A DNA stretch of 64,000 nt. Origin: Cognaticolwellia sediminilitoris (GTDB lineage Bacteria; Pseudomonadota; Gammaproteobacteria; Enterobacterales; Alteromonadaceae). The stretch covers positions 186,001 through 250,000 of the forward strand of contig NBOG01000004.1 in the NCBI GenBank assembly GCA_002104535.1, in the 5' to 3' direction. The position numbers were made by a program, and so were the translations under genes. Shown here piece by piece: positions 8,210 to 18,259 of this stretch (its first letter is position 1; the number at the start of each line of letters is the position of its first letter). A model generated the notes under the pieces. The model was not told the DNA's origin, did no database searches, and was given only the letters and a program-made list of their open reading frames with translations.

Positions 8210-9646
8210 CTACTTTTCTTGGTAAAATGCAGACATTGCTTTATACAACGAATATAAGTCTACTTTTGAGCCAACAGCATAAGGCGAGTGAATTGAGAGA
8301 ATAGGAATACCAAAATCCACTACTTCCATATTATCATTTGATAAATCACTACCAATTGTGCCACCAGATGCTTTACCTTTATATGTTGATGTTTGCCATT
8401 TAATATCGGCATTATCAAGGTAGTTTCTGGTCCACGCCATATACTCAGAGTTAGCGTTAAAACCACCACCGTATAGCTTCAGATTAACACCATGACCTAA
8501 ACGTGGCGCATTACCTAATTCCCAAACGCTTGACCACGTAGGATTAACACCTGGGTTCACGTCAGCAGATATCACTTTAGTATTTCTTAATACTTTACGT
8601 AATTGATAGTCATTGTAACTATCGCCATTCTGGTTATAAAGTAAACTACTCATTAAGTCGACTAAATAGGTAGAGCTTGCGCCAGTATTGTTTATATTAC
8701 CGACTTCTTCATTATCAACTAAATAAGCAATAGCGGTATATTCTGGTGTTTTTTGTTCTGTTATCGCTTTAACTGCAGCGATAGAAGAAGCTTTATCATC
8801 TTGGCCATAAGCCGCGATCATGCTGCGGTCAAAGCCCACATCTCGTGGTTTAGTTGCAGGCACTAACGCCAATTCAGCCGAGACTAAATCTTCAACCGAA
8901 ATATTGTATTCTGCTTTTAAATACTCACTTACTTGATCTTTAATTTTTTTATCAAGTTCTGGCTTCGCTGCCACAATAATGTCTAACTCTTCTTTACCAA
9001 TAACATCACGACTAGTACGTTTACGGTTAGGTGAGTCAACATGAGGCGCAAGATCTGTTACTAAGAAAATAGGATCGTTTTCTTCAAAACCGACAGATAT
9101 ATTGACTGTTGTGCCATCTTTCTTATCAACTCGCCCGACTAAAGCTAAGGGTATGTTCACCCATTGATAGGTTTTAATACCGCCATGGATATAAGTTTGA
9201 AACATAGCAAATTCTTGCTTTTCAAATAACGGTCTACCTTTTAGTTCAAGGCGGGGTGCATCGATATGTGCGCCAACTATTCTCGTGCCCTGCTCTAACG
9301 GCTTTTTACCAATTACCATTAACGTTATCGTGCGATCACGGTTAACATCGTAAAAACGCGCACCTGGCTTTAACTTACTTTTTTCAGTTAACTGTTTAAA
9401 GCCTTGTTTCTTAACACGCTTAATCGTTTCAGTAACAAAGGTGAGTTCGGTAGGCACTTTATAAATATAGTCTTTGTATTCAGTGGCATAACGCTCAACG
9501 GCTTTAAGCTCTTTAGCACTTAAGTTTAGCCAACTAGAAGGTGACTTTGCTTTACTTTCAGCATCTTCTGCGTGTACTAAAGCGGTTTGAGATAAAGTCA
9601 GTGCACTGACTATAGCGAGGCTGGTTAATGTTTTAGATAAATTCAT
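8210..9646 (-). CDS. M18-family aminopeptidase with signal peptide
   Basis: A 478-residue zinc aminopeptidase (aspartyl aminopeptidase/aminopeptidase I family). Metal ligands are seen in GAHIDAPRLE (His), DKASSIAA (bridging Asp), DNEEVGN (Glu pair), SADVNPGVNP (Asp) and LSIHSPYAVGSKVDLY (His). Unlike most cytoplasmic M18 enzymes it starts with a clear signal peptide (MNLSKTLTSLAIVSALTLSQ, cleavage near residue 26). It therefore probably digests peptides in the periplasm or outside the cell. It is a single gene, convergent with the VOC gene across the MITE. Confidence 0.93.
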   Translation of the reverse strand: MNLSKTLTSLAIVSALTLSQTALVHAEDAESKAKSPSSWLNLSAKELKAVERYATEYKDYIYKVPTELTFVTETIKRVKKQGFKQLTEKSKLKPGARFYDVNRDRTITLMVIGKKPLEQGTRIVGAHIDAPRLELKGRPLFEKQEFAMFQTYIHGGIKTYQWVNIPLALVGRVDKKDGTTVNISVGFEENDPIFLVTDLAPHVDSPNRKRTSRDVIGKEELDIIVAAKPELDKKIKDQVSEYLKAEYNISVEDLVSAELALVPATKPRDVGFDRSMIAAYGQDDKASSIAAVKAITEQKTPEYTAIAYLVDNEEVGNINNTGASSTYLVDLMSSLLYNQNGDSYNDYQLRKVLRNTKVISADVNPGVNPTWSSVWELGNAPRLGHGVNLKLYGGGFNANSEYMAWTRNYLDNADIKWQTSTYKGKASGGTIGSDLSNDNMEVVDFGIPILSIHSPYAVGSKVDLYSLYKAMSAFYQEK

Positions 9647-9856
9647 AGCAATATTTATAATGTTAATCTCAGATTAAAAGCGTACGACATCATAAAAGCT
9701 ATCAATATCGACTGACAAGCTTTATTCGATAAGCCGTACCTTTTTAGCTTTAAAACCCATTTAAAGTTACTAAATCAATAAAAGCCAAACATACTGCAGA
9801 TGAAATTTGCTTTATAAAATGAGTACTAAGTTGTAAAAACATTATCTTGAACAATG

Positions 9857-10174
9857 TTAAAGTGACAAAACATAGCGACTTAATACAAATGTGATTAAGC
9901 CAACAATCATCGTCAAATAAACACTTTTGCTTTTAGCTGCGGTAAGTACCGAAAATGTAGCGGCAATTAGATAGGGATTTTGTAGTGAAATACTTAGCTG
10001 TCCTTGTTGAACAAAAATTATCGGCACCCAAATGGCTGTTAGCACGGCTGGCGCGCTAAAACTTAAAAGTTTCGCCATTTTATCCCCTAACTTTACTGGC
10101 AAGCGAGGGTGAATAAACAGATATCGTGATGTAAAAGTAATAACTGCCATCAATACAATTGTTAGGAGTGTCAC
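9857..10174 (-). CDS. azlD: AzlD-family branched-chain amino acid transport subunit
   Basis: A 105-residue membrane protein with four predicted helices, small partner of AzlC. The family signature is visible in the first helix (TFTSRYLFIHP) and in LLSFSAPAVLTAIWVPIIF. It starts with GTG; that GTGA overlaps the azlC stop codon by four bases, so the pair is translationally coupled. AzlCD pairs export branched-chain amino acids or analogues; the substrate here is inferred from the family. Confidence 0.9.
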   Translation of the reverse strand: MTLLTIVLMAVITFTSRYLFIHPRLPVKLGDKMAKLLSFSAPAVLTAIWVPIIFVQQGQLSISLQNPYLIAATFSVLTAAKSKSVYLTMIVGLITFVLSRYVLSL

Positions 10175-10926
10175 AAGCTATCCTTTAAATTTGGGGACAA
10201 TTGACGATCGTCTTTATCATCGTTCTTTGACAAAAATCGATCGGTTAAATAACCACAATACATTGCGATTATTGCAGCTGCGACTAAGTCCAATTCAAAT
10301 TGCATTAACTTGAAAAGCACAGATAAAATGGCTGCAACAATAACCGATACTAAAATAGGTATATTAACAATGGTTGGAATTACTAAGGCAATAAAGGTCA
10401 CGGCAATGGCAAAGTCTAAGCCTAAATTAGTTAAATCAGGCAAATAGCTTCCAGCAATTACGCCTGTTACATTCCATAAAAGCCAAAAAAAGTAAAAGCT
10501 TGCTCCAGCAACTACAGCATATATCAGCCTTAATTGACCGACAAACGCTTTGCTATTACCTGACAAAGCAAATAGCTCATCAGTTAATAAAAAACCTAAG
10601 CTATAGCGCCACTTAGTCGGTAAAACCTTAAGTTTATCTCTTAACGCTAAACCGTATAAAAAGTGTCGAGAACTAATAATGAAAGTCGTGAATAAAATAG
10701 TGGCTAAAGAAGCATTATTAGCAATTAATTCAATTGCCACTAATTGTGCCGAGCCAGCGAAAACAATAAGCGGCATTAATATCGCTTCAAGAGCAGAAAA
10801 ATCGCGTTGAATAGCTAAAGAGCCACAAAGTATCCCCCAAGGCAACACTGCTAAATTTAACGGTAGCATGTCTAAAAAACCTTTTTTAGCCATCAGCCAG
10901 CGAGATTTTTTTTTAGTAAGGGCCAT
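10171..10926 (-). CDS. azlC: AzlC-family branched-chain amino acid transport permease
   Basis: About 251 residues, large subunit of the AzlCD exporter. Family motifs are NLAVLPWGILCGSLA near the start and PLIVFAGSAQLVAIEL. About five to six hydrophobic helices follow (ILFTTFIISSRHFLYGLALR; WNVTGVIAGSYL). I chose ATG at 10926, preceded by AGGTGG about nine bases upstream, over a TTG at 10950. It overlaps azlD by four bases. The end is charged (KNDDKDDR) and cytoplasmic. Confidence 0.92.
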   Translation of the reverse strand: MALTKKKSRWLMAKKGFLDMLPLNLAVLPWGILCGSLAIQRDFSALEAILMPLIVFAGSAQLVAIELIANNASLATILFTTFIISSRHFLYGLALRDKLKVLPTKWRYSLGFLLTDELFALSGNSKAFVGQLRLIYAVVAGASFYFFWLLWNVTGVIAGSYLPDLTNLGLDFAIAVTFIALVIPTIVNIPILVSVIVAAILSVLFKLMQFELDLVAAAIIAMYCGYLTDRFLSKNDDKDDRQLSPNLKDSL

Positions 10927-11282
10927 CAATATTCCACCTAAAGAGCGCAACTATAAAACAAAAAATAATATTACCATTTTTTCAAAAACTTGCGCTTAAA
11001 ACATCACGAATAGAGGTAAAGTAATAATAGTAATTGAGCCAGCTATGCTATGAATACAAGCAAAGTTGCACCATTAAGCCTCATAGTAAATATGACCTAT
11101 TGAATATAGATCGAGGCTATTATCAACTTTTTAAACTCTTATCAAACCCCTAAAACGCTATTTTAAGGTGAAGTACTATTTTAATAAGTTAAAATGAAGA
11201 AAATATACTAAAAATCATGTTATAAATACTCCTTTAATTGTAATAAAAATGTAAATAATAATAAAAAAGGAATTATTCTCAC
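10927..11282. other. Intergenic region between azlC and the M1 peptidase
   Basis: About 355 bases, strongly AT-rich, between divergent genes. It must hold both promoters. I see no repeat, RNA or small gene in it. Confidence 0.5.
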
Positions 11283-13994
11283 ATGAATCACCGTTCGTCT
11301 ATATTGGCAAAAACACGAAATATTGCAATTTTCTCCTCTGCTATTGCCGTAACCGCAACCTTAATTGGTTGCAGTGAAAACACTTCAAAAGATACATCAA
11401 CAGTAACATCATCAGAAATTGTACAAGCCAACAAGATCACTCGCCAGGCGAGCGAATCTCTACATGCTGATTATGCTGAGATGCGAGCTAAGCAAGTTAG
11501 CAATGTCAGCTACAATTTGACCGTTAATATTGATAATAAAAGCGAAAGTTTTTCAGGCATATCTACACTGAACTTCGAACTTGCTAAAAATAATGTAAAT
11601 GATTTAACTATCGATTTTGATGAAGGTACGATTTCCTCAATACTGGTTAACGGTAAACCTGCAAAATTTGAATATGAAAAGTGGTTTATAACCTTACCTG
11701 CCAGCGAATTATTAGCAGGAAAAAACATCATCGAAATAAGCTACCAACGCCCTTATGCAACTGACGGCTCAGGTTTTCATCGCTTTGTTGACCCAGAAAA
11801 TGGTGAAGTTTACCTTTATACAGATTTCGAACCTTATGATGCCAACCGTCTTTTTCCTCATTTTGATCAACCAGATCTAAAGGCCACTTATGCGCTTAAG
11901 GTTAATGCTCCAAGTCATTGGCAAATTATTAGTGCTACAAGAGAAACTTCAATAACAGAAAATGGCGATACTAAGCATTGGACATTTCCTGTTTCAGCTA
12001 AATTTTCATCTTATGTTTTCTCATTGCATGCTGGGAACTACGCGGTTTGGGAAGATAATTTTGAAGACATTCCTTTGCGCTTATTTGCTCGCCAAAGCTT
12101 AGCAGAATATGTCAATACTGAAGAGTGGTTTAGACCTACGAAACAAAGCTTTGCCTTTTTCAATAAATACTTTGACGTTAGATACCCTTTTGTAAAATAT
12201 GATCAAGTTGTAGCGCCTGACTTTAATGCTGGTGCAATGGAGAACGTTGCAGCAGTTACATTTAATGAAGGCTATATTGCTCGAGGCGAAAAATCTACTC
12301 AAGCAAAAATGAGTTTAGCGAATGTTATCGCCCATGAAATGGCTCATATGTGGTTTGGCGACTTAGTAACTATGCGTTGGTGGAATGGCTTATGGTTAAA
12401 TGAAAGCTTTGCAACCTACATGGCGAACCTAGCAATCGCAGAGGCGAGCGATTTTGAAAACAATTGGGATGTTTTTTACTCTGGCACAAAACAATGGGCA
12501 TATCGCAGTGACGACTCAGTTAACACTCACGCTATTGAACTTCCAGTAGCATCAACTGGTGAAGCATTGTCTAACTTTGACGGTATTACTTACGGTAAAG
12601 GCGCTTCAGTGCTTAAACAGTTACCTTATTATTTAGGTGAAGAAAACTTTAGAGTTGGTGTTAGTAACTATTTGAAAAAGTTTTCTTATAAAAACACCGA
12701 TCTTGATGATTTTATTGGTGAGCTAGGTAAAGCTGCCGGAAAAGATATGCAGCAATGGACACAAGACTGGTTATACAATGCAGGGTTAAATACCATCAAA
12801 GTAGACTACCAATGTGCTGATAACAAAATCACTCAGTTTACTATTAACCAAACCGCTCCCGACGGCTATCCAACACTACGTGAACAAAAAGTTCAAATTG
12901 GGCTTTATAACCTCAATGACAATGCGATGACTTTAACGTCTGCGACGCCTGTAATGTATAAAGGCGCAAAGACTCAAGTGAGTGAAGTTATTGGCAAAAC
13001 ATGTCCTGACTTAGTTTATCCAAATGAAGCAGATTGGGGTTATGTTAAGGTTGATTTAGACGATAAATCATTAACTGCCGTTCAAAACCATATCAACGCT
13101 ATTGAGAACACTACAATGCGTTTAATGTTGTGGCAGAGTTTATCTGACAGTGTCAATGACGCGAACCTTTCTGCAGAAAATTTTGTTAACTTTGCTATAG
13201 CTAATATAGCAGGAGAAACAGACTATAATGTGACACGCAAAATCGCTGGTAGCCTGACCTCTGCTTTAGGTTACTTAACCACAGCTACCCGCTTAAAACA
13301 GAAAGATTATTCTGCTCTTTACTCAGAAGTAGAAGCGCTTTATTTATCACTTTTACAGCAAGCAGAACCTGGTTCTGACTTTCAAAAGCTTTGGTATAGC
13401 CGTTACGTTAATGTAAGTAAAACCAGTAAACACTTAGCCAATCTACAAAATATTTTGCATGGTGAAATGAATTTTGACGGTATGACTATCGATCAAGACA
13501 AACGCTGGACCTTAGTAGCTAAAATGAACCGTTATCAACACGGAAATTATCAAGCGTTATTGAAAGCTGAGCAAGAAAATGACAAATCTGATACTGGTGT
13601 TAAAAATGCCATCTATGCTGAAGTTCTTCGTCCTGAGCCTGCTATTAAAGATAAGTGGTTTAACGTAGTCATTAACAACCCTGAACAGTTAAAGTTATCA
13701 ACGTTGCGTTATATTATGTGGGGATTATTTCCATCAGAGCAACGGGTTTTACAAGCACCCTATAAAGCCCGAATACTGGCCCATATACCAACACTTAATC
13801 AAGGTAGTGACTTGTCACTTCTAGAATCGTTCACATCAACTATGTTACCGGCTCAATGTACGCCAGAAAGTGAGCAAGAACTTGCAGATTTGATTACCCA
13901 ATATCAAGGAATGAAGCCTCAAGCTTTAAAAAGTGTAAAGGCCACTCACCAAAATATTGGTCGCTGTATAAAAGCACTTAAGCTTTTAAACTAA
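11283..13994 (+). CDS. M1-family aminopeptidase, lipoprotein
   Basis: A 903-residue zinc aminopeptidase of the PepN/M1 family. A lipoprotein signal with lipobox TLIGC at about residues 26-30 makes it envelope-bound. The substrate-binding GAMEN is near residue 317. The zinc motif HEMAH (near 350) is followed by 18 residues and then NESFATYM, giving HExxH-18-E. The C-terminal helical ERAP1-like domain runs from about residue 560 to the end. It removes N-terminal residues from peptides. A hairpin terminator follows. Confidence 0.95.
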   Translation: MNHRSSILAKTRNIAIFSSAIAVTATLIGCSENTSKDTSTVTSSEIVQANKITRQASESLHADYAEMRAKQVSNVSYNLTVNIDNKSESFSGISTLNFELAKNNVNDLTIDFDEGTISSILVNGKPAKFEYEKWFITLPASELLAGKNIIEISYQRPYATDGSGFHRFVDPENGEVYLYTDFEPYDANRLFPHFDQPDLKATYALKVNAPSHWQIISATRETSITENGDTKHWTFPVSAKFSSYVFSLHAGNYAVWEDNFEDIPLRLFARQSLAEYVNTEEWFRPTKQSFAFFNKYFDVRYPFVKYDQVVAPDFNAGAMENVAAVTFNEGYIARGEKSTQAKMSLANVIAHEMAHMWFGDLVTMRWWNGLWLNESFATYMANLAIAEASDFENNWDVFYSGTKQWAYRSDDSVNTHAIELPVASTGEALSNFDGITYGKGASVLKQLPYYLGEENFRVGVSNYLKKFSYKNTDLDDFIGELGKAAGKDMQQWTQDWLYNAGLNTIKVDYQCADNKITQFTINQTAPDGYPTLREQKVQIGLYNLNDNAMTLTSATPVMYKGAKTQVSEVIGKTCPDLVYPNEADWGYVKVDLDDKSLTAVQNHINAIENTTMRLMLWQSLSDSVNDANLSAENFVNFAIANIAGETDYNVTRKIAGSLTSALGYLTTATRLKQKDYSALYSEVEALYLSLLQQAEPGSDFQKLWYSRYVNVSKTSKHLANLQNILHGEMNFDGMTIDQDKRWTLVAKMNRYQHGNYQALLKAEQENDKSDTGVKNAIYAEVLRPEPAIKDKWFNVVINNPEQLKLSTLRYIMWGLFPSEQRVLQAPYKARILAHIPTLNQGSDLSLLESFTSTMLPAQCTPESEQELADLITQYQGMKPQALKSVKATHQNIGRCIKALKLLN

Positions 13995-14017
13995 CGCTGA
14001 GATAAAATTTTTCAGTA

Positions 14018-14059
14018 CAAAAAAAATGCCAGCCCGTTTAACGGACTGGCATTTTTTTA
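14018..14059. terminator. Bidirectional rho-independent terminator
   Basis: A-run, stem AAATGCCAG-x-CCG / CGG-x-CTGGCATTT with one mismatch and a TTTAA loop, then seven Ts. It serves both the M1 peptidase gene and the convergent kdsB operon. Confidence 0.9.
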
Positions 14060-14068
14060 TAGAACAAC

Positions 14069-14833
14069 TTATAAAGATTTAGCGTAGTTACGGGCTTTTT
14101 CTAAGTCTTCCGGTGTATCAACACCTTCAACCGCTAATCGAGTTTTAGCTACCGCAACATGTATTTTTTCACCCTGCCAAAGTACACGAAGTTGCTCTAA
14201 AGATTCAATTTGCTCTAACTGACTTGCCGGCCATTTAACATAATCTTTAATAAAACCAGCTCGATAAGCATAAATACCAATATGGCGAAGGTAAAAATCA
14301 CCAATCGCGTCTATGTTGGCATTATTAAGAAAACGTTCACGGTCATAAGGTATAGTCGCGCGGCTAAAGTAAAGTGCATAGCCATTTTTATCACATAACA
14401 CTTTTACCGCATTTGGGTTTAAAGCTTCAGCAACATCATCAATAGTCATGGCTAAAGTCGCCATACGTGCTTGATTTTGACTAGATAAGTTTTCAGCAAC
14501 TTGTGCGATATTTTCAACGGGAATGAAAGGCTCGTCACCTTGTACATTCACAATCACTTGTTGATCAGAGAACTGATACGTTTCCATAACTTCAGCAAGG
14601 CGCTCGGTTCCTGATTGATGATCAGCGCGAGTTTTACATACTTCGCCACCAAAGCCTTTTACTACTCGAGCAACTTCGTCGTTATCTGTTGCAACAATAA
14701 CTTGCTCAGCGCCACTGGCAAGCGCCTTTTCTACAACCCATTGGATCATAGGTTTACCAGCAATATCTGCCAGAACTTTACCTGGTAACCGCGATGATTC
14801 AAAGCGCGCAGGGATCACAACAACAAACGACAT
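14069..14833 (-). CDS. kdsB: 3-deoxy-manno-octulosonate cytidylyltransferase (CMP-KDO synthetase)
   Basis: Activates KDO with CTP for lipid A core synthesis in the cytoplasm. The enzyme opens with [19 protein letters not shown], the nucleotide-binding loop. It also has [23 protein letters not shown] (metal-binding Asp) and [14 protein letters not shown]-type motifs. I set the start at MSFVVVIP (254 residues), with GAGG seven bases upstream; the frame extends 14 codons further without support. It is last in the minus-strand order msbA-lpxK-Trm112-kdsB, a conserved gammaproteobacterial LPS block. Confidence 0.96.
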   Translation of the reverse strand: MSFVVVIPARFESSRLPGKVLADIAGKPMIQWVVEKALASGAEQVIVATDNDEVARVVKGFGGEVCKTRADHQSGTERLAEVMETYQFSDQQVIVNVQGDEPFIPVENIAQVAENLSSQNQARMATLAMTIDDVAEALNPNAVKVLCDKNGYALYFSRATIPYDRERFLNNANIDAIGDFYLRHIGIYAYRAGFIKDYVKWPASQLEQIESLEQLRVLWQGEKIHVAVAKTRLAVEGVDTPEDLEKARNYAKSL

Positions 14834-14900
14834 AACAACCTCATTAATCTTGTTTTCTACTTTATATTTCAGCAATAATATCGACTTAAACTAACGATTA

Positions 14901-15083
14901 TTATTTATCATCTTCGTTAATACGACGAGCTTCACTTTCTAGTAATACCGGAATATCTTTTTCTATTGCATAAGCTAATCGGTCGAATTTACAAATCAAC
15001 TCTTGCTGTTCTTTTTTATATTCTAGCTTTCCCTTACAAACTGGGCACGCTAGAATTTCCATTAACTTAGTATCAAACGCCAT
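14901..15083 (-). CDS. ycaR: Trm112/YcaR family zinc-finger-like small protein
   Basis: A 60-residue protein with [16 protein letters not shown] (CxxC) and [20 protein letters not shown], the signature of the bacterial Trm112/UPF0434 family. The second CxxC is reduced to one Cys here, as in many bacterial members. Conserved between lpxK and kdsB in gammaproteobacteria. The molecular role in bacteria is unclear; eukaryotic Trm112 activates methyltransferases. Confidence 0.92.
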   Translation of the reverse strand: MAFDTKLMEILACPVCKGKLEYKKEQQELICKFDRLAYAIEKDIPVLLESEARRINEDDK

Positions 15084-15156
15084 AATTCTCTCTCTTAAAT
15101 ATAATTGTTATCACTTATCACGCAAAGGCGTCATAAGCTAAATGGTTTACATTGTT

Positions 15157-16212
15157 CTAATTTGTATTGTTGGCAAGTGCTGCAATTTTATTGACCACTG
15201 TCGACATATTTTCAGTAGCGTTTGCCTCGAAAACTGCATCAACAGGCAGATACCAATAATTTTCTTTTGCAAAGCTTGCACATTTCACCGCATCTTTTTC
15301 GGTCATAATCAGGGGCACATTCAAAGCAAATTGCTGTAAATCCTCGGCTGAAAAGGCTTGATGATCAATAAAGCCCTGCGCTATGTCTATAGAAAATCCA
15401 CACTGCGCTAGGGTATTAAAAAAACGCTTAGGGTCGCCAATGCCCGCTATCGCGTTTACCTTGTATTCGCTGTCGCTAATTTTCTCTAAAAAGCTTTTTA
15501 ATTCAACCTGCTCACCGGTTTTAACATTCACTAACTTGCTCGCACTTAATTGCATAGTTAATACCGGTATTAGTAAGTTTTCGGCCGTTGTTTGCCAATT
15601 AGTTTCTCCATTGACGATAACGCAATCGGCTTGCTTAATTCTGTTTTTTGTTTCACGTAACGGCCCTGCAGGTAATAACAAGCCATTGCCAAATAAACGT
15701 TTGCCGTCCACTACAACAAATTCAAAATCACGGGCTAAACGATAGTGCTGTAAGCCATCGTCAGCAATAATTAACTCACAACCTTGCTCGATAAGTAACT
15801 GGCAACCTTGTATTCGATCAGCGCCAATAACCACAGCTACGCCGCTACGTTGAAAAATTAATAACGGTTCATCACCGGCTTGCTCAGCGCTACTTTTGGA
15901 ATTAACTTGATAAGGATAATGAGGCGCTTTTGAGCCGTAACCGCGACTGACTACACCGACTTTCAAACCTTTGTCACTGAGGTGCTGCACTAAATAAAGC
16001 ACCATAGGTGTTTTACCGTTGCCGCCAATACCAATGTTACCAACCACAACAACTGGCACCGACATTTTTACCTGCTTTAATAAACCAATTCGGTAAGCTA
16101 ATCGCCTTGTAAAGCTCAGTAACATAAATAACAGCATTAAAGGCAGTAATAGTGGCACTAATAGCCATTTGGCAGGATGTCCTTGAAACCATACCTTTTC
16201 AATTAAGCGCAT
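15157..16212 (-). CDS. lpxK: Tetraacyldisaccharide 4'-kinase
   Basis: Phosphorylates the 4' position of the lipid A disaccharide at the inner membrane, using ATP. It has 351 residues. A membrane segment lies near residues 15-35 (WLLVPLLLPLMLLFMLL). The Walker A-like VVVGNIGIGGNGKTPM follows at about residues 55-70. DDGLQHYRLARDFEFVVVDG and LLPAGPLRE are family hallmarks. Seven bases downstream of msbA, so co-transcribed with it. Confidence 0.96.
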   Translation of the reverse strand: MRLIEKVWFQGHPAKWLLVPLLLPLMLLFMLLSFTRRLAYRIGLLKQVKMSVPVVVVGNIGIGGNGKTPMVLYLVQHLSDKGLKVGVVSRGYGSKAPHYPYQVNSKSSAEQAGDEPLLIFQRSGVAVVIGADRIQGCQLLIEQGCELIIADDGLQHYRLARDFEFVVVDGKRLFGNGLLLPAGPLRETKNRIKQADCVIVNGETNWQTTAENLLIPVLTMQLSASKLVNVKTGEQVELKSFLEKISDSEYKVNAIAGIGDPKRFFNTLAQCGFSIDIAQGFIDHQAFSAEDLQQFALNVPLIMTEKDAVKCASFAKENYWYLPVDAVFEANATENMSTVVNKIAALANNTN

Positions 16213-16219
16213 AACTTAG

Positions 16220-17983
16220 TTAAGCGCCAAATTGAAATTTGTGTAATTGAGCATATGCGCCATCTTGAGCGATTAAAGATTGATGGTCACCTTGCTCTTT
16301 TATTTGCCCATGCTCCATGACAATAATTTTATCTGCGCTTTCGATGGTTGATAAACGATGAGCGATAACAATACACGTACGATTTTTCTGCAATATACTC
16401 AAAGCGTCTTGAATATGACGTTCTGACTCAGTATCTAAAGCGCTGGTTGCCTCATCTAAAATCAAAAATGGTGCATCACATAATAAAGCTCGAGCAATAG
16501 CAACACGCTGGCGTTGACCACCTGATAACATCGCGCCATTGTCACCAATATTGGTATCTAAACCTTCGGGCAAATCTTCTACAAATTCCATGACATGAGC
16601 TTTACGGGCAGCGTCTTCAATTTGTTCGCGAGTAGCTTCAGGCTTACCGTAAGCAATATTGTTCGCAATCGAATCGTTAAATAAAACCACTTGTTGAGAG
16701 ACATAAGCAAATTGCTTACGCAAGTCTTTGAGTTTGTATTGAGTAATATCTTTACCGTCAATTAACACCTTGCCAGACGTGGCAACATAGAACCTCAGCA
16801 ATAACGCACTTGCTGTAGACTTACCGCTACCAGAGCGTCCAACTAAAGCTACCGTTTCACCAACATTTGCAGAGAAACTTAAGTCTTTTAGCGCCTGCTT
16901 CTCTTTATCGTTATCATAAAAGAAATTAACATTTTCAAACGCTAACGTACCTTTCGCCCGCTCTAAGGCAATAGTGCCAGTATCAACTTCTGTTTTTTGA
17001 TCAAGTACACCAAAAATACTTACACACGCCGCCATACCTTTTTGAAACTCACTATTAACTGTGGTTAATAGTTTCAGGGGGCGTAGTAATGTCACCATAC
17101 ACATCAATACGGTCATAAATATTCCCGCTGAAATTTCTGCGCGCATCGACTCAAGGTTGGCCACATACAAAACAAAAGCTAAAGCAAATGAGGCGATAAT
17201 TTGAATAATAGGTACACTCGCCGCTTGCGTTGCTACCATTTTCATTCGTTGTTGGCGGTTGTGTTTATTGATAGTAGAAAAACGGTCGAACTCACGTTGT
17301 TGACCATCAAAAGTTAACACCACTTTATGACCATTAAAGGTTTGCTCTGCCGCTGTAGTTACTTCGCCCATAGCATTTTGAATGCCTTTACTGATGGTGC
17401 GAAAGCGCCCTGAAACCATAGTTACTATGCCGGCAATTACTGGCGTGATCAGTAAAAATATTGAGGCTAATTGCCAACTGTTATAAAACATGACTATCAG
17501 TAAGCCTAGTACAAACGCACCTTGCTGCACTAATGTTAACAAGGCTTTAGATACCGCACTAAGAACTTGTTCAGTATCGAAGGTTAATTTTGAAATTAAG
17601 CTGCCTGTAGACTCTTTATCATGATACGCAACGGGCATCGACATCACATGTTCAAACAATTCTTGGCGAATATTCGCCACCACATTATTACCTAGCCACG
17701 CTAAGGTATAGTTACCGGCAAAGTGGCAAATACCCCGTAAAATAAACATCACCACGATGAAGTATGGCGCCAACTTCATAAACTCTGGATCTTGACCATC
17801 AAGGCCTTTATCGATTAACGGTTGCAGCTGTGAAAATACAAAACTGTCAATTGCGGCATAACCCAGCATACCTAAAATGGAAACAACGGCTGCGGCTTTA
17901 TAGGCCTTGGCATAGCCTAATAAACGTTTGAAATTTTCACGTGTGGTATTGTCATTAGTCGTTTCTGATGATTTTGTCGACAT
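16220..17983 (-). CDS. msbA: Lipid A export ABC transporter MsbA
   Basis: A 587-residue half-transporter that flips lipid A core across the inner membrane. Six helices occupy the first 320 residues. The ATPase domain has Walker A GRSGSGKST (near 385), Q-loop YVSQQVVLFND, signature [15 protein letters not shown] and Walker B FLILDEATSALD, with the H-loop in VIAHRLST. First gene of the msbA-lpxK-ycaR-kdsB run. A terminator-like hairpin ends just 22 bases before its start. Confidence 0.96.
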   Translation of the reverse strand: MSTKSSETTNDNTTRENFKRLLGYAKAYKAAAVVSILGMLGYAAIDSFVFSQLQPLIDKGLDGQDPEFMKLAPYFIVVMFILRGICHFAGNYTLAWLGNNVVANIRQELFEHVMSMPVAYHDKESTGSLISKLTFDTEQVLSAVSKALLTLVQQGAFVLGLLIVMFYNSWQLASIFLLITPVIAGIVTMVSGRFRTISKGIQNAMGEVTTAAEQTFNGHKVVLTFDGQQREFDRFSTINKHNRQQRMKMVATQAASVPIIQIIASFALAFVLYVANLESMRAEISAGIFMTVLMCMVTLLRPLKLLTTVNSEFQKGMAACVSIFGVLDQKTEVDTGTIALERAKGTLAFENVNFFYDNDKEKQALKDLSFSANVGETVALVGRSGSGKSTASALLLRFYVATSGKVLIDGKDITQYKLKDLRKQFAYVSQQVVLFNDSIANNIAYGKPEATREQIEDAARKAHVMEFVEDLPEGLDTNIGDNGAMLSGGQRQRVAIARALLCDAPFLILDEATSALDTESERHIQDALSILQKNRTCIVIAHRLSTIESADKIIVMEHGQIKEQGDHQSLIAQDGAYAQLHKFQFGA

Positions 17984-18004
17984 TCATACTCTCAATGCGT
18001 TATC

Positions 18005-18033
18005 AAAAAAGCGATCCTATGGGGATCACTTTT
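18005..18033 (-). terminator. Probable terminator downstream of comEC
   Basis: On the minus strand, AAAAG-x-GATCC / GGATC-x-CTTTT with a four-base loop ends in six Ts. It separates comEC from msbA, although msbA begins only 22 bases further on. Confidence 0.65.
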
Positions 18034-18259
18034 ACTTAGGTTTGATGGTCTATTAAAATGAAAAGTAACTATAAACTAAGCCATCAAAGCTAAAATATTA
18101 AATTGCTTAGGTATTTTAGCGTTATTTTGTCAATCAACCAACTGATAACTTTTACAAGCTTAATTTCTGACTTTTTTCCTGTAAATTTCAAGCTATGATT
18201 CATCGAATATTTAACTACTGCAAGGCCGAAAAAATCAAACTACAAGTTAAACCAAAAGG

